Of a stretch of 64,000 nucleotides of DNA, positions 56,401 to 63,967 are shown in pieces. A program made the translations under genes and the position numbers. The notes below the pieces were generated by a model. The model was not told the origin of the DNA, searched no databases, and was given only the letters and a program-made list of their open reading frames with translations. Numbering within the stretch: position 1 is the first letter of the stretch; the number at the start of each line of letters is the position of its first letter. Origin of the DNA: Pandoraea apista (GTDB lineage: Bacteria; Pseudomonadota; Gammaproteobacteria; Burkholderiales; Burkholderiaceae); NCBI RefSeq assembly GCF_001465595.2, contig NZ_CP013482.1, positions 1-64,000 on the forward strand, read 5' to 3'.

Positions 56401-58158
56401 GTCAAGGATGGCAACGGTAACGCAATGGGTGCCGGCGTCACCGTGAATTGGACGACCACGGCGGGTAGCCTGGCGGGCACGTCGAGCGTGACCGACGCCA
56501 GCGGCATCGCCACGATGACGCTCAAGTCGGCAACGACGGTCGGCGTCGCCACGGTAACAGCAGCGGCCGTCGCCGGCAGCAAGACGGCCAACGTGACCTT
56601 TGTGCCGGACACAGCCACGGCGGGCGTCGTTTCGCTCATGGCGAATCCGATCAGCATCACGGCCAACGGCAGCAGCACGTCCGCACTGACGGCTTCGGTG
56701 AAGGATGCGAGCGGCAACACCGTGGGTGCTGGTGTCACCGTGAACTGGTCGACCACGGCCGGTAGCCTGACAGGTACGTCGAGCGTGACCGACGCCAGCG
56801 GCATTGCCACGATGACGCTCAAGTCGGCTACGACGGCGGGCACGGCCACGGTAACGGCTGCGGCCGTCGCCGGTAGCAAGACGGCCAGCGTGGCGTTTGT
56901 GCCGGATACGGCCACGGCGGGCGTGGTGTCGCTGGTGGCGAATCCGACGAGCATTGCGGCCAACGGCAGCAGCACGTCGACGCTGACCGCCACTGTCAAG
57001 GACGCCAACGGTAACGCCTTGGGGGCCGGTATCGCTGTGAACTGGTCGACCACGGCGGGGAGCCTGACGGGAACGTCGAGCGTGACGAACGCTAGCGGCG
57101 TTGCGACGATGACGCTCACATCGCCCACGACGGTCGGTGTCGCCACGGTAACGGCTGCGGCGGTCGCCGGTAGCAAGACGGCCAGCGTGACGTTTGTTGG
57201 CGATCCGGCAACGGCCCGCGTGGTCAGCCTGACGCCGCCGACTGCCACTGCATATGTTGGCGGGATTGCGACCACGTACACGGCCACGGTGAAGGACGCC
57301 AACGGCTTCACGGTTGGGGCCGGTGTCTCGGTCACATGGTCTGTGAGTGCCGGAACGCCGAGCGCCACCAGCACCGTGACTAATTCATCCGGTCAGGCGT
57401 CGATCAACGTTGTATCACCGAACGTGGTCGGTAGCGGGACGATCACGGCCAGTGCCGTCGCTGGTTCAGCGAATGCGACGATCAACTACGTTGCCAACAT
57501 GAACACCCTGCGCGTTGTTTCTTTGTCGCCCAACATGAACAATGTCCCGGCAAATGGAAGCTCAACGGTGATGTTGCTTTCGTCTGTGCGCGACGCATGG
57601 GGCAACAATCCGGGCGCGGGAGTCACGGTCAACTGGTCGGACTCGTTGGGGCGCTTGTCGGCGGGAGCTACGGCCACTGACGGGAACGGAACGGCGGTGA
57701 ACTACCTGACGGCCCCCGGAGCGGCGGGCACCTCGTCCGTGAACGCGAGGATCGCGGCTACTGGTGACGGCGGTGTAGGCACAGCCGTTACGTGGGTGAG
57801 TACCTTTAGCGCTGCGAACGTCAGTGTGTCAACGTCGCCGGATATGCAGCCGAACGCGAACGGCATCCTGTACGTGAGCGGCTTCATCACTACGGCAACG
57901 CAGTCCTCTAGCGGGACGGTGTACATCACCGGCATCACCTACAACAACAGCTATGGCTCACAAAGTGCGTACATGGAAATCAACGGCGGCACCTATTGGG
58001 CCAACGCATCCGGCCTCTCGATTCCTTGGGGGTCGGGTGGGTCACTGGTGATACAACAGCACGAGGGCACGGGCATGGTTCCGGCCGTCTTCCAGTCGGT
58101 CACGTTGTCGCTTAGCACGGGACAAACGGTCACGCTTAATAGCGGGTCGGCACAGTGA
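53497..58158 (+). CDS. Inverse autotransporter (invasin/intimin type) adhesin
   Basis: A 1,553-residue outer-membrane adhesin. Domain order: signal peptide (GLVLLSSLQPCFAA); a linker; the inverse-autotransporter beta-barrel at about residues 100-330 (GSAKLSLGAGDGFKNGSLDV, ending near NLTYKIGVPLD); the typical hinge YELVNRNNEIVLEYQKKEA; then about ten bacterial Ig-like (Big-1 type) repeats of about 99 residues; and a different C-terminal tip of about 120 residues. The barrel stays in the membrane and the repeats reach outside. The immediate neighbour upstream is trbP. GAGGAC precedes the ATG. A signal-anchor start 24 codons earlier is less likely. Confidence 0.92.
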   Translation: MKIRISRDLSRRIRAGFCAGLVLLSSLQPCFAAANLDDVVKANAAWVPKDHINQAELQDKEKDAADKERIQGEWSALDVSLARDPLGAAKQRATGAATEAAQRMLNQFGSAKLSLGAGDGFKNGSLDVLLPLRDTDSNLTFTQLGFRRSNALSDSYRSTLNIGVGHRHFFNGGKWMIGGNAFFDHDISRDHLRGGLGLEAWTDYLRLSANAYLRMSGWQDSPDIRGYMERPANGWDVRAEGYLPAFPHLGARLYYEQYYGQKVGLFGTGSLQRNPHAITVGLTYQPIPLFSLDLDYRAGQGGVSQTTVRANLTYKIGVPLDKQLRASSVRDSKLLKGSRYELVNRNNEIVLEYQKKEARLTIPTQISGYPGTSTTFAVNSYTALGFSSFAWTGTAASFVQSYSGGTATLALPSYNQSGTNTYTLQAVATETDGAVARSNVMTVTVNPLSVSLDRSKPTASADGRDSVTFTATVIGTNSEPLADQAVDWKIPASATVVSLMARTNKAGKADAIVTAKSAAVIHVTATSTLSGETASNSAAFIGDPTTAGVATLVAQPTAIAANGTSKSILTATLKDAKGITLGYGVPVKWATTLGTLSADTSVTDSNGQAVVTLTSATTAGTATVTASAIAGNKTADVAFTPDVATANVASLTAAPAAIPANGASKSTLTATIKDANGNTVGAGIPVKWQTTAGTLSAANSQTDTSGVAIVTLTSATAAGIANVTATTTAGNKTAPVAFVPDTATAGVVSLVANPTSIAANGSSTSALTATVKDASGNTVGAGVTVNWSTSAGSLTGTSSVTDASGIATMTLKSATTVGVATVSATAVAGSKTANVTFVPDTATAGVVSLVANPTSIAANGSSTSTLTATVKDAYGNAVGAGVTVNWSTSAGSLTGTSSVTDASGIAMMTLKSATTAGTATVTAAAVAGSKTANVTFVPDMTTAAVVSLAANPTSIAANGSSTSALTATVKDGNGNAMGAGVTVNWTTTAGSLAGTSSVTDASGIATMTLKSATTVGVATVTAAAVAGSKTANVTFVPDTATAGVVSLMANPISITANGSSTSALTASVKDASGNTVGAGVTVNWSTTAGSLTGTSSVTDASGIATMTLKSATTAGTATVTAAAVAGSKTASVAFVPDTATAGVVSLVANPTSIAANGSSTSTLTATVKDANGNALGAGIAVNWSTTAGSLTGTSSVTNASGVATMTLTSPTTVGVATVTAAAVAGSKTASVTFVGDPATARVVSLTPPTATAYVGGIATTYTATVKDANGFTVGAGVSVTWSVSAGTPSATSTVTNSSGQASINVVSPNVVGSGTITASAVAGSANATINYVANMNTLRVVSLSPNMNNVPANGSSTVMLLSSVRDAWGNNPGAGVTVNWSDSLGRLSAGATATDGNGTAVNYLTAPGAAGTSSVNARIAATGDGGVGTAVTWVSTFSAANVSVSTSPDMQPNANGILYVSGFITTATQSSSGTVYITGITYNNSYGSQSAYMEINGGTYWANASGLSIPWGSGGSLVIQQHEGTGMVPAVFQSVTLSLSTGQTVTLNSGSAQ
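55140..57218 (+). repeat. Seven tandem 297-bp repeats in the adhesin gene
   Basis: Units begin near 55140, 55437, 55734, 56031, 56328, 56625 and 56922, each 297 bp (99 residues), with a start such as VVSLVANPTSIAANGSS. Units four to eight of the adhesin are nearly the same at DNA level, while the outer units are more divergent. They encode Ig-like domains. Such repeats expand and contract by slippage or recombination. Confidence 0.85.
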
Positions 58159-58185
58159 TCTAGGCCCAGCAGATTCCCCTTTGAG

Positions 58186-58215
58186 GCGGGTGGAGAAATC
58201 CACTCGCTTTTTTTT
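58186..58215 (+). terminator. Terminator of the adhesin gene
   Basis: A 9-bp stem (GCGGGTGGA / TCCACTCGC, one G-T pair) with loop GAAA, followed by eight T residues, 28 bases after the stop codon. Confidence 0.9.
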
Positions 58216-58253
58216 ATTTATTTGTTGTATTCAACAGATAAATAAAATACACT
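58213..58253 (+). promoter_or_regulatory. AT-rich dyad and promoter for the secreted-protein gene
   Basis: Two 15-base arms with one mismatch (TTTATTTATTTGTTG / CAACAGATAAATAAA) form a dyad at 58213-58246. It overlaps a promoter-like pair, TTGTAT and TACACT, 17 bases apart. The AT-rich DNA stands out in this GC-rich plasmid. It may be an operator or an H-NS silencing site. Confidence 0.5.
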
Positions 58254-58321
58254 TGATTCCAAGGTCGCGAACAGAGGTCGTGACGACAATCGAAGTCAAA
58301 TTTACCGAGAGGAACAACACC

Positions 58322-59083
58322 ATGATTTTCCCTGTTATCGTTTTGGCACTTGGCTTGAACGGCGTCGTCCAAGGCAACATCAACGACCACGGGACGCACG
58401 AGAAAGAAATTGAGGCCACTCAGATCCGCGAGCTTCGCGACGCTCGCGCTGCGAATCAGTGGTGCCGTGACAATGACCGCAGCCGCCAGAGTAACGGCAA
58501 CTACATCAATTGCGAGCCTTACGAGGAACTTTACCTGACGCGTTTGAATGATCGTCGCGAAACGTTGATCGCCCAAATCGCGGAAAAGCGGGGTGCGGCT
58601 GTGGCATTGAAGGCTGCGACGCCGAGTGCCGACGAGGCGGCGGTGGCCGATATCGGTTTCTTCGGAAAATTGGGCAACTATATGGGTACACCGGTGACTA
58701 CCGCGATGGTTGCATACCAAAATCAGAACGAGTGCCTAGAAGATGTGCGCGATGGTGACGGCGACGATTGCTCGGTTCTTGCGGCACGGCTAAAAGTCGC
58801 GGTGCGGGGGGCTCAGGAATATCGCGAAAAGCTGATTGCGGAAGGCCCGGGCTTCCTGCGTGACCCAAGCCACCGACTCATCATCACAATGGAAAGTGAT
58901 GAACTAAAAGCCGCCGCTGCGGCGATCACGGCGAAGGTGAACGCCGAGCAGTCGTTGGCCGATTGCGGGGCCGGGCTGGCGATCGGCCGTCGCTCGGACT
59001 GCACCACGCAAAGCGTCATCTATCACTCGGCAGTCGATAGCCTCGACCGTGCGTCAACGGCAAAGCCGGCCACCTCGGAATGA
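58322..59083 (+). CDS. Exported hypothetical protein
   Basis: A 253-residue protein with a hydrophobic N-terminus (MIFPVIVLALGLNGVVQGN) that may be a signal peptide or an anchor. The rest is helical, with eight or so cysteines spread in pairs (for example ECLEDVRDGDGDDC). No family recognised. GAGAGGAACAACACC precedes the ATG. It follows its own promoter-like dyad and is not clearly part of the adhesin operon. Confidence 0.6.
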   Translation: MIFPVIVLALGLNGVVQGNINDHGTHEKEIEATQIRELRDARAANQWCRDNDRSRQSNGNYINCEPYEELYLTRLNDRRETLIAQIAEKRGAAVALKAATPSADEAAVADIGFFGKLGNYMGTPVTTAMVAYQNQNECLEDVRDGDGDDCSVLAARLKVAVRGAQEYREKLIAEGPGFLRDPSHRLIITMESDELKAAAAAITAKVNAEQSLADCGAGLAIGRRSDCTTQSVIYHSAVDSLDRASTAKPATSE

Positions 59084-59168
59084 TGGGTCGGAAAGACGGG
59101 GAGCAATCCCCGTCTCTTCCTCTTCGAGCCTTACAATGGCGTCATTTAGACGCGAGGGCTTTTCCAGC

Positions 59169-59414
59169 ATGACTGAACCAAAGCGAGGGCGTGGGCGACC
59201 GATTGGAACGACGAAACCGGATGCGAAGTCATCCAGCGAGCGTGTAAAGGAATGGGAAAAAAACTTGGTCGACTCGGGCGGGAGAATCATTCGCCAGATT
59301 CGGCTCACGCCAGAGGCAAACGCCGCTCTAAAGACGTTTGAGGACGAGTACAAAACGCCGCAAGAGGCAATCTATGCCGCTATCCTCGAAAAGGGTCAGC
59401 GGCACCGCCGATAG
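59169..59414 (+). CDS. AT-hook, ribbon-helix-helix-like DNA-binding protein
   Basis: An 81-residue protein with EPKRGRGRPIGTTKPDAK (AT-hook core RGRGRP), then GGRIIRQIRLTPEANAALKTF, a segment like a ribbon-helix-helix strand and helix. It resembles the 96-residue protein at 12.5 kb in both parts. Likely a regulator of accessory genes. The ATG was chosen over longer in-frame starts that run into the gene before. Confidence 0.6.
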   Translation: MTEPKRGRGRPIGTTKPDAKSSSERVKEWEKNLVDSGGRIIRQIRLTPEANAALKTFEDEYKTPQEAIYAAILEKGQRHRR

Positions 59415-59436
59415 GCATTTACGTCGACGTTGCACA

Positions 59437-60093
59437 CTACTGATCGTCACCCGCGCGCCTCCAACTCGTGCCGTCGATCCACCAGCCGCGCACCTCAAGC
59501 GCGGCAACAAACTCCCCGCGAAGTCCGACAAGCCTGCTCGAGTCGACCGCTTTCCATCCATATGCTCGCGCTTGTTCCACTCCAATAAGCTCGCATACGG
59601 CCCTCTTGGCCAACTCCCGCGCAACCTGCTTTGACTGCCCAATACGTTCTGCCGTATCTGTCAGGCTTGTGCCGTGCAGCAGCGAAAGGAACACTGGGAT
59701 CGCACATCGAGCATGGACCACTTCAACATCGAGCGTGCCAATTTCGGCGGCTGCAAGTTGACGCGCCACGTCGTCCAGTACCGGGGCCGGCACGGCCAAA
59801 GCAGGTTTTATCTGACGGCGCTGGCCTGCACGCAACATGGTGATTGCTGGCGCAAGTATGCCAGCGTGCGCGCGTATGACAGGGGCTGTAGGAAGGCCCG
59901 TGTATGGCTTGAGCGCAGCGGGCCGCTCATGGGGCTCTATACGCGCCCAGACCGCGCGTAACACCTCCCATGTCACCTGACGAACCTTTCCAACTGGAAC
60001 GCCAAGCCGACTTGCGGCTGCGGTGTAGTCCTCGCCGGAAAGGATCGACTCAAACAGGTCAATTTCCCTCTGGTGGCGTGAATTCGATTTCAT
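59437..60093 (-). CDS. Helix-turn-helix protein, unknown
   Basis: A 218-residue protein with two helix-turn-helix-like segments: EDYTAAASRLGVPVGKVRQV near the N-terminus, and GTSLTDTAERIGQSKQVARE near residue 140. These resemble sigma-factor region 4 or replication-regulator folds, but I do not recognise the family. It is convergent with the AT-hook gene, and divergent from btuB with the riboswitch region between. Confidence 0.55.
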   Translation of the reverse strand: MKSNSRHQREIDLFESILSGEDYTAAASRLGVPVGKVRQVTWEVLRAVWARIEPHERPAALKPYTGLPTAPVIRAHAGILAPAITMLRAGQRRQIKPALAVPAPVLDDVARQLAAAEIGTLDVEVVHARCAIPVFLSLLHGTSLTDTAERIGQSKQVARELAKRAVCELIGVEQARAYGWKAVDSSRLVGLRGEFVAALEVRGWWIDGTSWRRAGDDQ

Positions 60094-60158
60094 TCGGGGT
60101 TGGTCGACAAGTGAATTGCGGCGTCAGTCTACGCGATTTCTGACCGCAAACGGCGTCC

Positions 60159-60187
60159 TTGACGCTTGCCACAGGCGCCCATACACT
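60159..60187 (+). promoter_or_regulatory. btuB promoter
   Basis: TTGACG and TACACT are 17 bases apart, an excellent sigma-70 promoter. The transcript would start near 60194, just before the cobalamin riboswitch. Confidence 0.8.
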
Positions 60188-60194
60188 GCCGCCA

Positions 60195-60400
60195 CTTTGG
60201 TGCCCGCTGCCGCCCCTGTGCCGGCAGTAGTTAAACGGGAATCAGGCGGCTCCCCCTCTCCGGGCGGTGGCTAACCTGAGCTGCCCCCGCAACGGTAAGC
60301 GTCTACTCGATACGTTGCCCCTCACACCACTGCGCGCAAGCGTGGGAAGGTGGGGCCGCGTGAGCGCCAGCCCGGATACCGGCCAGAGAGGGGAGTTGCG
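60195..60400 (+). ncRNA. Cobalamin (AdoCbl-type) riboswitch
   Basis: The conserved elements of the B12 riboswitch occur in order: TTAAACGGGAATC (60231), the B12 box GAGCTGCCCCCGCAAC (60278) with GGTAAGCG after it, CCACTG (60327), TGGGAAGG (60343), and AGCCCGGATACCGGCC (60369). It lies about 100 bases before btuB, where it should lower translation or transcription when cobalamin is plentiful. The 95 bases after it form the expression platform. Confidence 0.95.
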
Positions 60401-60495
60401 CCGAATTTTTCGCCAAAGACGAGTTTGACGCGCACTCGCATAGCGCCACGGCCTGCGGGGAGCGGGCCGGGTGAAATCGCACCGGAACTCTAACA

Positions 60496-62349
60496 ATGCA
60501 AACGAAACTCGCGGCCGGCGCTGCCGCGCTCGCGCTCATTTCCTCGCCGCACGTTGCAACAGCCCAAACCGCCGACGACACAGGCAGCGCGGTACTGCCC
60601 AAAACCGTTGTCACCGCCGACAGGGCACCCCAACGCCTTCAGGACGCTATCCCACAGACCACGCTTATCGACAGCCAGGCGATCACGGATTCCGCCGCCA
60701 ACGACCTGCCCGGCCTGCTGCGCTTGGCACCGGGCGCTCAGGTCGTCAGCAACGGTGGGCCGGGGTCTACTTCAAGCCTATTCCTTCGCGGCTCGCAAGC
60801 CAGCCAGTCGCTCGTCCTTATTGACGGCGTGCGAGTCGATTCGGTAAGCGCCGGCTCAGCGCAGATTTCGCAAATCCCACTCGATCAAATCGATCATATC
60901 GAAATCGTGAACGGCAACGTGTCTGCGCTGTACGGGTCAGGGGCGATTGGGGGCGTCGTTCAAATATTCACGAAGGACGGCGGCAATCATCCGCCTAAAT
61001 TCTTCGCCTCGGCAGGGTACGGCAGCTATCACACACAGACGCAGAATGCCGGCGTAAGTGGTGCGCTCGATGCCGACGGTCGGACGACTTTTAGCGCGTC
61101 CCTGGCGCGGTACAAGACCGATGGTTTTTCATCCATCGACCCGGCCAAGCAACCAAGCGTAAACCCGAACGCCAACGGCTACCTCAACGAGAGTGGTAGC
61201 GCATCTATCAAACACCGATTCGTGAACGGTTGGGACGTGGGTGTCCGCTACTTTCAATCCAACGGCTACAACAGCTACGACAATGCTTACGGCCAACCTA
61301 CCGACTTGAACTACGGTATTAGCAAGGTGCAGCAGGCATCCGTTTTCGCCAACGGAAACGTAACCGACTGGTGGAAAACGCACGTTACGATCGCAGCCGG
61401 CAACGACCGTAGTATCCAGAAAACGAACGGCCTCTATAACGGCCGGTTTGACACGGACAATAGGCAATACACATGGCAGAATGATTTCGCCATCGCCAGC
61501 GGCCAGAAGATCCTCGCGGGCTATGAACACCTCGACCAGAGCTTTGATTCTAGTGCCTATGCCGCCCCCTCCCGTCGCGTCGACTCAGGCTTTATCGGCT
61601 ACAACGGGCGCTTTGGTGCTCATCAGTTTCAAGCTAACCTGCGGCGCGACCAGTACTCCGATTTCGGCGGTGCAAGCAGCTATTACCTCGGGTACGGCTA
61701 CGACATAACTGATAGCTGGAAGGTTCTTGCGAGCTATTCGGACGCCTTCCGCGCGCCGACCTTCAACGACCTGTACTACCCCTACGGCGGCAACACCAAC
61801 ATTCGCCCAGAGACAAGTCACTCCGTCGAAGCTGGAGTGCAGTACGCCACCGACGCGCTTGGCGTGATGCGTTTGACAGTGTTCCAAACTCGCTACTCGA
61901 ATCTCATTCAGTATGCGTCAGACCTTGCGGGCAACTACACGGCACAGAATGTGGGCACGGCCAAGGTGCAGGGCCTGGAAGGCTCTTGGAGTGGGCAGGT
62001 TTACAAGACCGACGTGCGCGCTTCTTTCACTTTCCAAAATCCTGTGAACGAGGACACGCATACCGATCTGAGCCGCCGCGCACGGCACTTCGCGTCGTTC
62101 GCTGTCAACCGGAACATTGAGAGTGTGCGCGTGGGCGCTGAATGGATTCTGAGCGGTGCGCGGCTCGATGGCACCAAGCACCTCGGCGGATACGGCCTAG
62201 TGAACCTGTCGGCCCGCTACAACATCACAAAGGCGTGGTACGTCGCCCTGCAAGTGCAGAATCTGCTGAACAAGGATTACGAGCTTGCCTACTCGTATGA
62301 AACGCCCAAACGCAGCGCTTTCATCACTCTCGGCTGGCAGCAATTCTGA
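60496..62349 (+). CDS. btuB: BtuB-type TonB-dependent vitamin B12 receptor
   Basis: A 617-residue outer-membrane receptor. It has a signal peptide (AALALISSPHVATAQ) and a TonB-box-like VLPKTVVTADR. The plug domain follows (PGLLRLAPGAQVVSNGGPGS, VLIDGVRVDSVSAGSAQISQ and IEIVNGNVSALYGSGAIGGV), and then a 22-strand barrel ends in GWQQF. The riboswitch upstream strongly supports cobalamin or corrinoid as the substrate. It uses TonB energy from the host. No partner btuCDF genes are on the plasmid, so it must rely on the host's inner-membrane transporter. Its 3' part is repeated at the window start. Confidence 0.93.
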   Translation: MQTKLAAGAAALALISSPHVATAQTADDTGSAVLPKTVVTADRAPQRLQDAIPQTTLIDSQAITDSAANDLPGLLRLAPGAQVVSNGGPGSTSSLFLRGSQASQSLVLIDGVRVDSVSAGSAQISQIPLDQIDHIEIVNGNVSALYGSGAIGGVVQIFTKDGGNHPPKFFASAGYGSYHTQTQNAGVSGALDADGRTTFSASLARYKTDGFSSIDPAKQPSVNPNANGYLNESGSASIKHRFVNGWDVGVRYFQSNGYNSYDNAYGQPTDLNYGISKVQQASVFANGNVTDWWKTHVTIAAGNDRSIQKTNGLYNGRFDTDNRQYTWQNDFAIASGQKILAGYEHLDQSFDSSAYAAPSRRVDSGFIGYNGRFGAHQFQANLRRDQYSDFGGASSYYLGYGYDITDSWKVLASYSDAFRAPTFNDLYYPYGGNTNIRPETSHSVEAGVQYATDALGVMRLTVFQTRYSNLIQYASDLAGNYTAQNVGTAKVQGLEGSWSGQVYKTDVRASFTFQNPVNEDTHTDLSRRARHFASFAVNRNIESVRVGAEWILSGARLDGTKHLGGYGLVNLSARYNITKAWYVALQVQNLLNKDYELAYSYETPKRSAFITLGWQQF

Positions 62350-62363
62350 CGTCCCGAGTGCAT

Positions 62364-62388
62364 ATCGCCAGCCCCAGCGGCTGGCGAT
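62364..62388. terminator. Hairpin after btuB (repeat copy)
   Basis: Same 10-bp hairpin as at the window start, between btuB and the recombinase gene. Confidence 0.5.
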
Positions 62389-62414
62389 CCTCCTGACGTA
62401 AATCAACAACGACG

Positions 62415-63125
62415 TTACTTCCCATTTTCCGAAACGCCGAACTCAGCGGCTTCGCCATCTCGCGTGCAGGAAGCCCAAATTCGCTTAACCTGGCTGATAC
62501 TGCATCCCGCCATACGCGCTGTTTCAGCGATGGTGTGTCCAGCTTTCCTAAACGCGATAACGCGCTCGTTCACGGCAGTATTGGGCTTGCGCCCACGATA
62601 CTTTCCAGCAGCTCGGGCAAGAGTTATGCCCTGCGCCTGGCGCTGCCGCCGGGTCTCATACTCGTCACGGGCCATCTGCAAAGCGAGCCGCATGAGCATT
62701 TGCTGCACCGACTCAAGGACAACCCGAGCAACGCCCTCCGATTTCTCGGACAACTCCGACAAATCGATCACACCAGGCACGGCCAACGTCGCTCCTTTGT
62801 CGCGTATCGATCCAATCAGGCGCTCGGCGTCGGGCAATGGAAGGCGACTAATGCGATCAATTTTTTCCGCGATGACCACATCCCCCGGTTGCAGGTCAGC
62901 AATCATTCGCAGTAGCTCTGGTCTATCCACGCGGGCACCGGACGCTTTCTCACGGTACACACCTGCTACGTAGTACCCTGCCCTCCTCGCCTCGTCTACA
63001 AGCCCCTCTTGCCTCTCTATGTCCTGTTGCGCAGTGCTTACGCGCAAATAGATTCGGGCGACCTTGATAGCCGCCCGATCACGCTTGCGAGAAGCGGCGG
63101 TTTTGCTCGTCTGACGCGCGACCAC
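62415..63125 (-). CDS. Serine recombinase (repeat copy)
   Basis: The same 236-residue serine recombinase as at 1269-1979, identical in translation, with YLRVST as the active-site region and a C-terminal helix-turn-helix. It should be counted once on the circular molecule. Here it is seen in full context downstream of intact btuB, convergent with it. Confidence 0.88.
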   Translation of the reverse strand: MVARQTSKTAASRKRDRAAIKVARIYLRVSTAQQDIERQEGLVDEARRAGYYVAGVYREKASGARVDRPELLRMIADLQPGDVVIAEKIDRISRLPLPDAERLIGSIRDKGATLAVPGVIDLSELSEKSEGVARVVLESVQQMLMRLALQMARDEYETRRQRQAQGITLARAAGKYRGRKPNTAVNERVIAFRKAGHTIAETARMAGCSISQVKRIWASCTRDGEAAEFGVSENGK

Positions 63126-63131
63126 CTCGCT

Positions 63132-63455
63132 TTATCCTTCCGGGGAGATCAAAAAGCGATCCCGCTTTTTACCAACTATCCAAGCGGGCGCTCGCCCGCG
63201 ACCACTCCATGTGGCACCCGAAGCAGGGTCCCGGTACTTAGCCGCAAGCGGGCCGCTGCGCTTGCGGCGCGCCCCAAATAGATCCCGCTCGGTCAATTGG
63301 TACTCAACGATAAGGCGTCGAACATCGGCCACAACACTGCCTTTTTCCGCCGCCAGTGCTTTAGCCGCCTCGGCTTCTAATGCCTCAACGCGCTTGAGGG
63401 TCTCTGCTTCAATTGCCTCGATCTGTGCGCGAATCTCTGCATATTTCTTCGTCAT
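63132..63455 (-). CDS. H-NS family protein (repeat copy)
   Basis: The same 107-residue H-NS protein as at 1986-2309, identical in translation. It is one gene on the circular plasmid and leads the two-gene operon with the recombinase. Confidence 0.92.
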   Translation of the reverse strand: MTKKYAEIRAQIEAIEAETLKRVEALEAEAAKALAAEKGSVVADVRRLIVEYQLTERDLFGARRKRSGPLAAKYRDPASGATWSGRGRAPAWIVGKKRDRFLISPEG

Positions 63456-63685
63456 GTTATCTCTGTGTCAGCTTTGGTTATTTTTGATTCCGCTTGCCGG
63501 TTTATCTGCCTTGGTGGAAGCAATATCGCCGATGCGATTCCGGAAAGTCTCTCGGTCATTTTGGGTATACCTAATTTAACCATACGAATTTTAGTAGCCC
63601 AAATATACAAGAGGCAACTCAAAAAAGCCATCTATTTTTGGACCACCTAAAAGAGCCTATTTTTCACTTGCGTCATTAGCTCAGG

Positions 63686-63721
63686 TTAGCTAATATGAGT
63701 CATCAAACCAAGGTTAGCTAA
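63686..63721. promoter_or_regulatory. Toxin-antitoxin operator sites (repeat copy)
   Basis: The two GGTTAGCTAA sites before the antitoxin, second copy. Confidence 0.5.
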
Positions 63722-63730
63722 GGAGGTGCC

Positions 63731-63967
63731 ATGCAAACCGTCAACATCCACGACGCCAAATCGCAATTGTCGAAGCTCATCGAGCGCGCCAAGAGTGGCG
63801 AGGACGTTGTTATCGCCAAGGCGGGGGAGCCGGTCGCCCGTCTCGTCGCCTTCGTCCCGGCCAAGCCGGAACGCCGCTTCGGTGGCCTCAAGGGTAAGAT
63901 CCGTATCGCTTCGGATTTCGACGACGCCTTGCCGGCCGATGTGCTTGCCGCGTTTGAGGGACAGTGA
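63731..63967 (+). CDS. Phd/YefM-type antitoxin (repeat copy)
   Basis: The same 78-residue antitoxin as at 2585-2821, identical in translation, with the same AAGGAGG ribosome-binding site and overlap into the toxin start. One gene on the circular molecule. Confidence 0.92.
   Translation: MQTVNIHDAKSQLSKLIERAKSGEDVVIAKAGEPVARLVAFVPAKPERRFGGLKGKIRIASDFDDALPADVLAAFEGQ

Noticed and set aside
55140..57218. CRISPR-like array
   Set aside because: The repeats are 297 bp, continuous and coding, with no spacer structure or cas genes.
55158..57374. Long minus-strand open frames opposite the adhesin repeats
   Set aside because: They are periodic shadows of the repeated Ig-domain code, change with the repeat unit, and have no ribosome-binding sites; the plus-strand protein is a clear known family.
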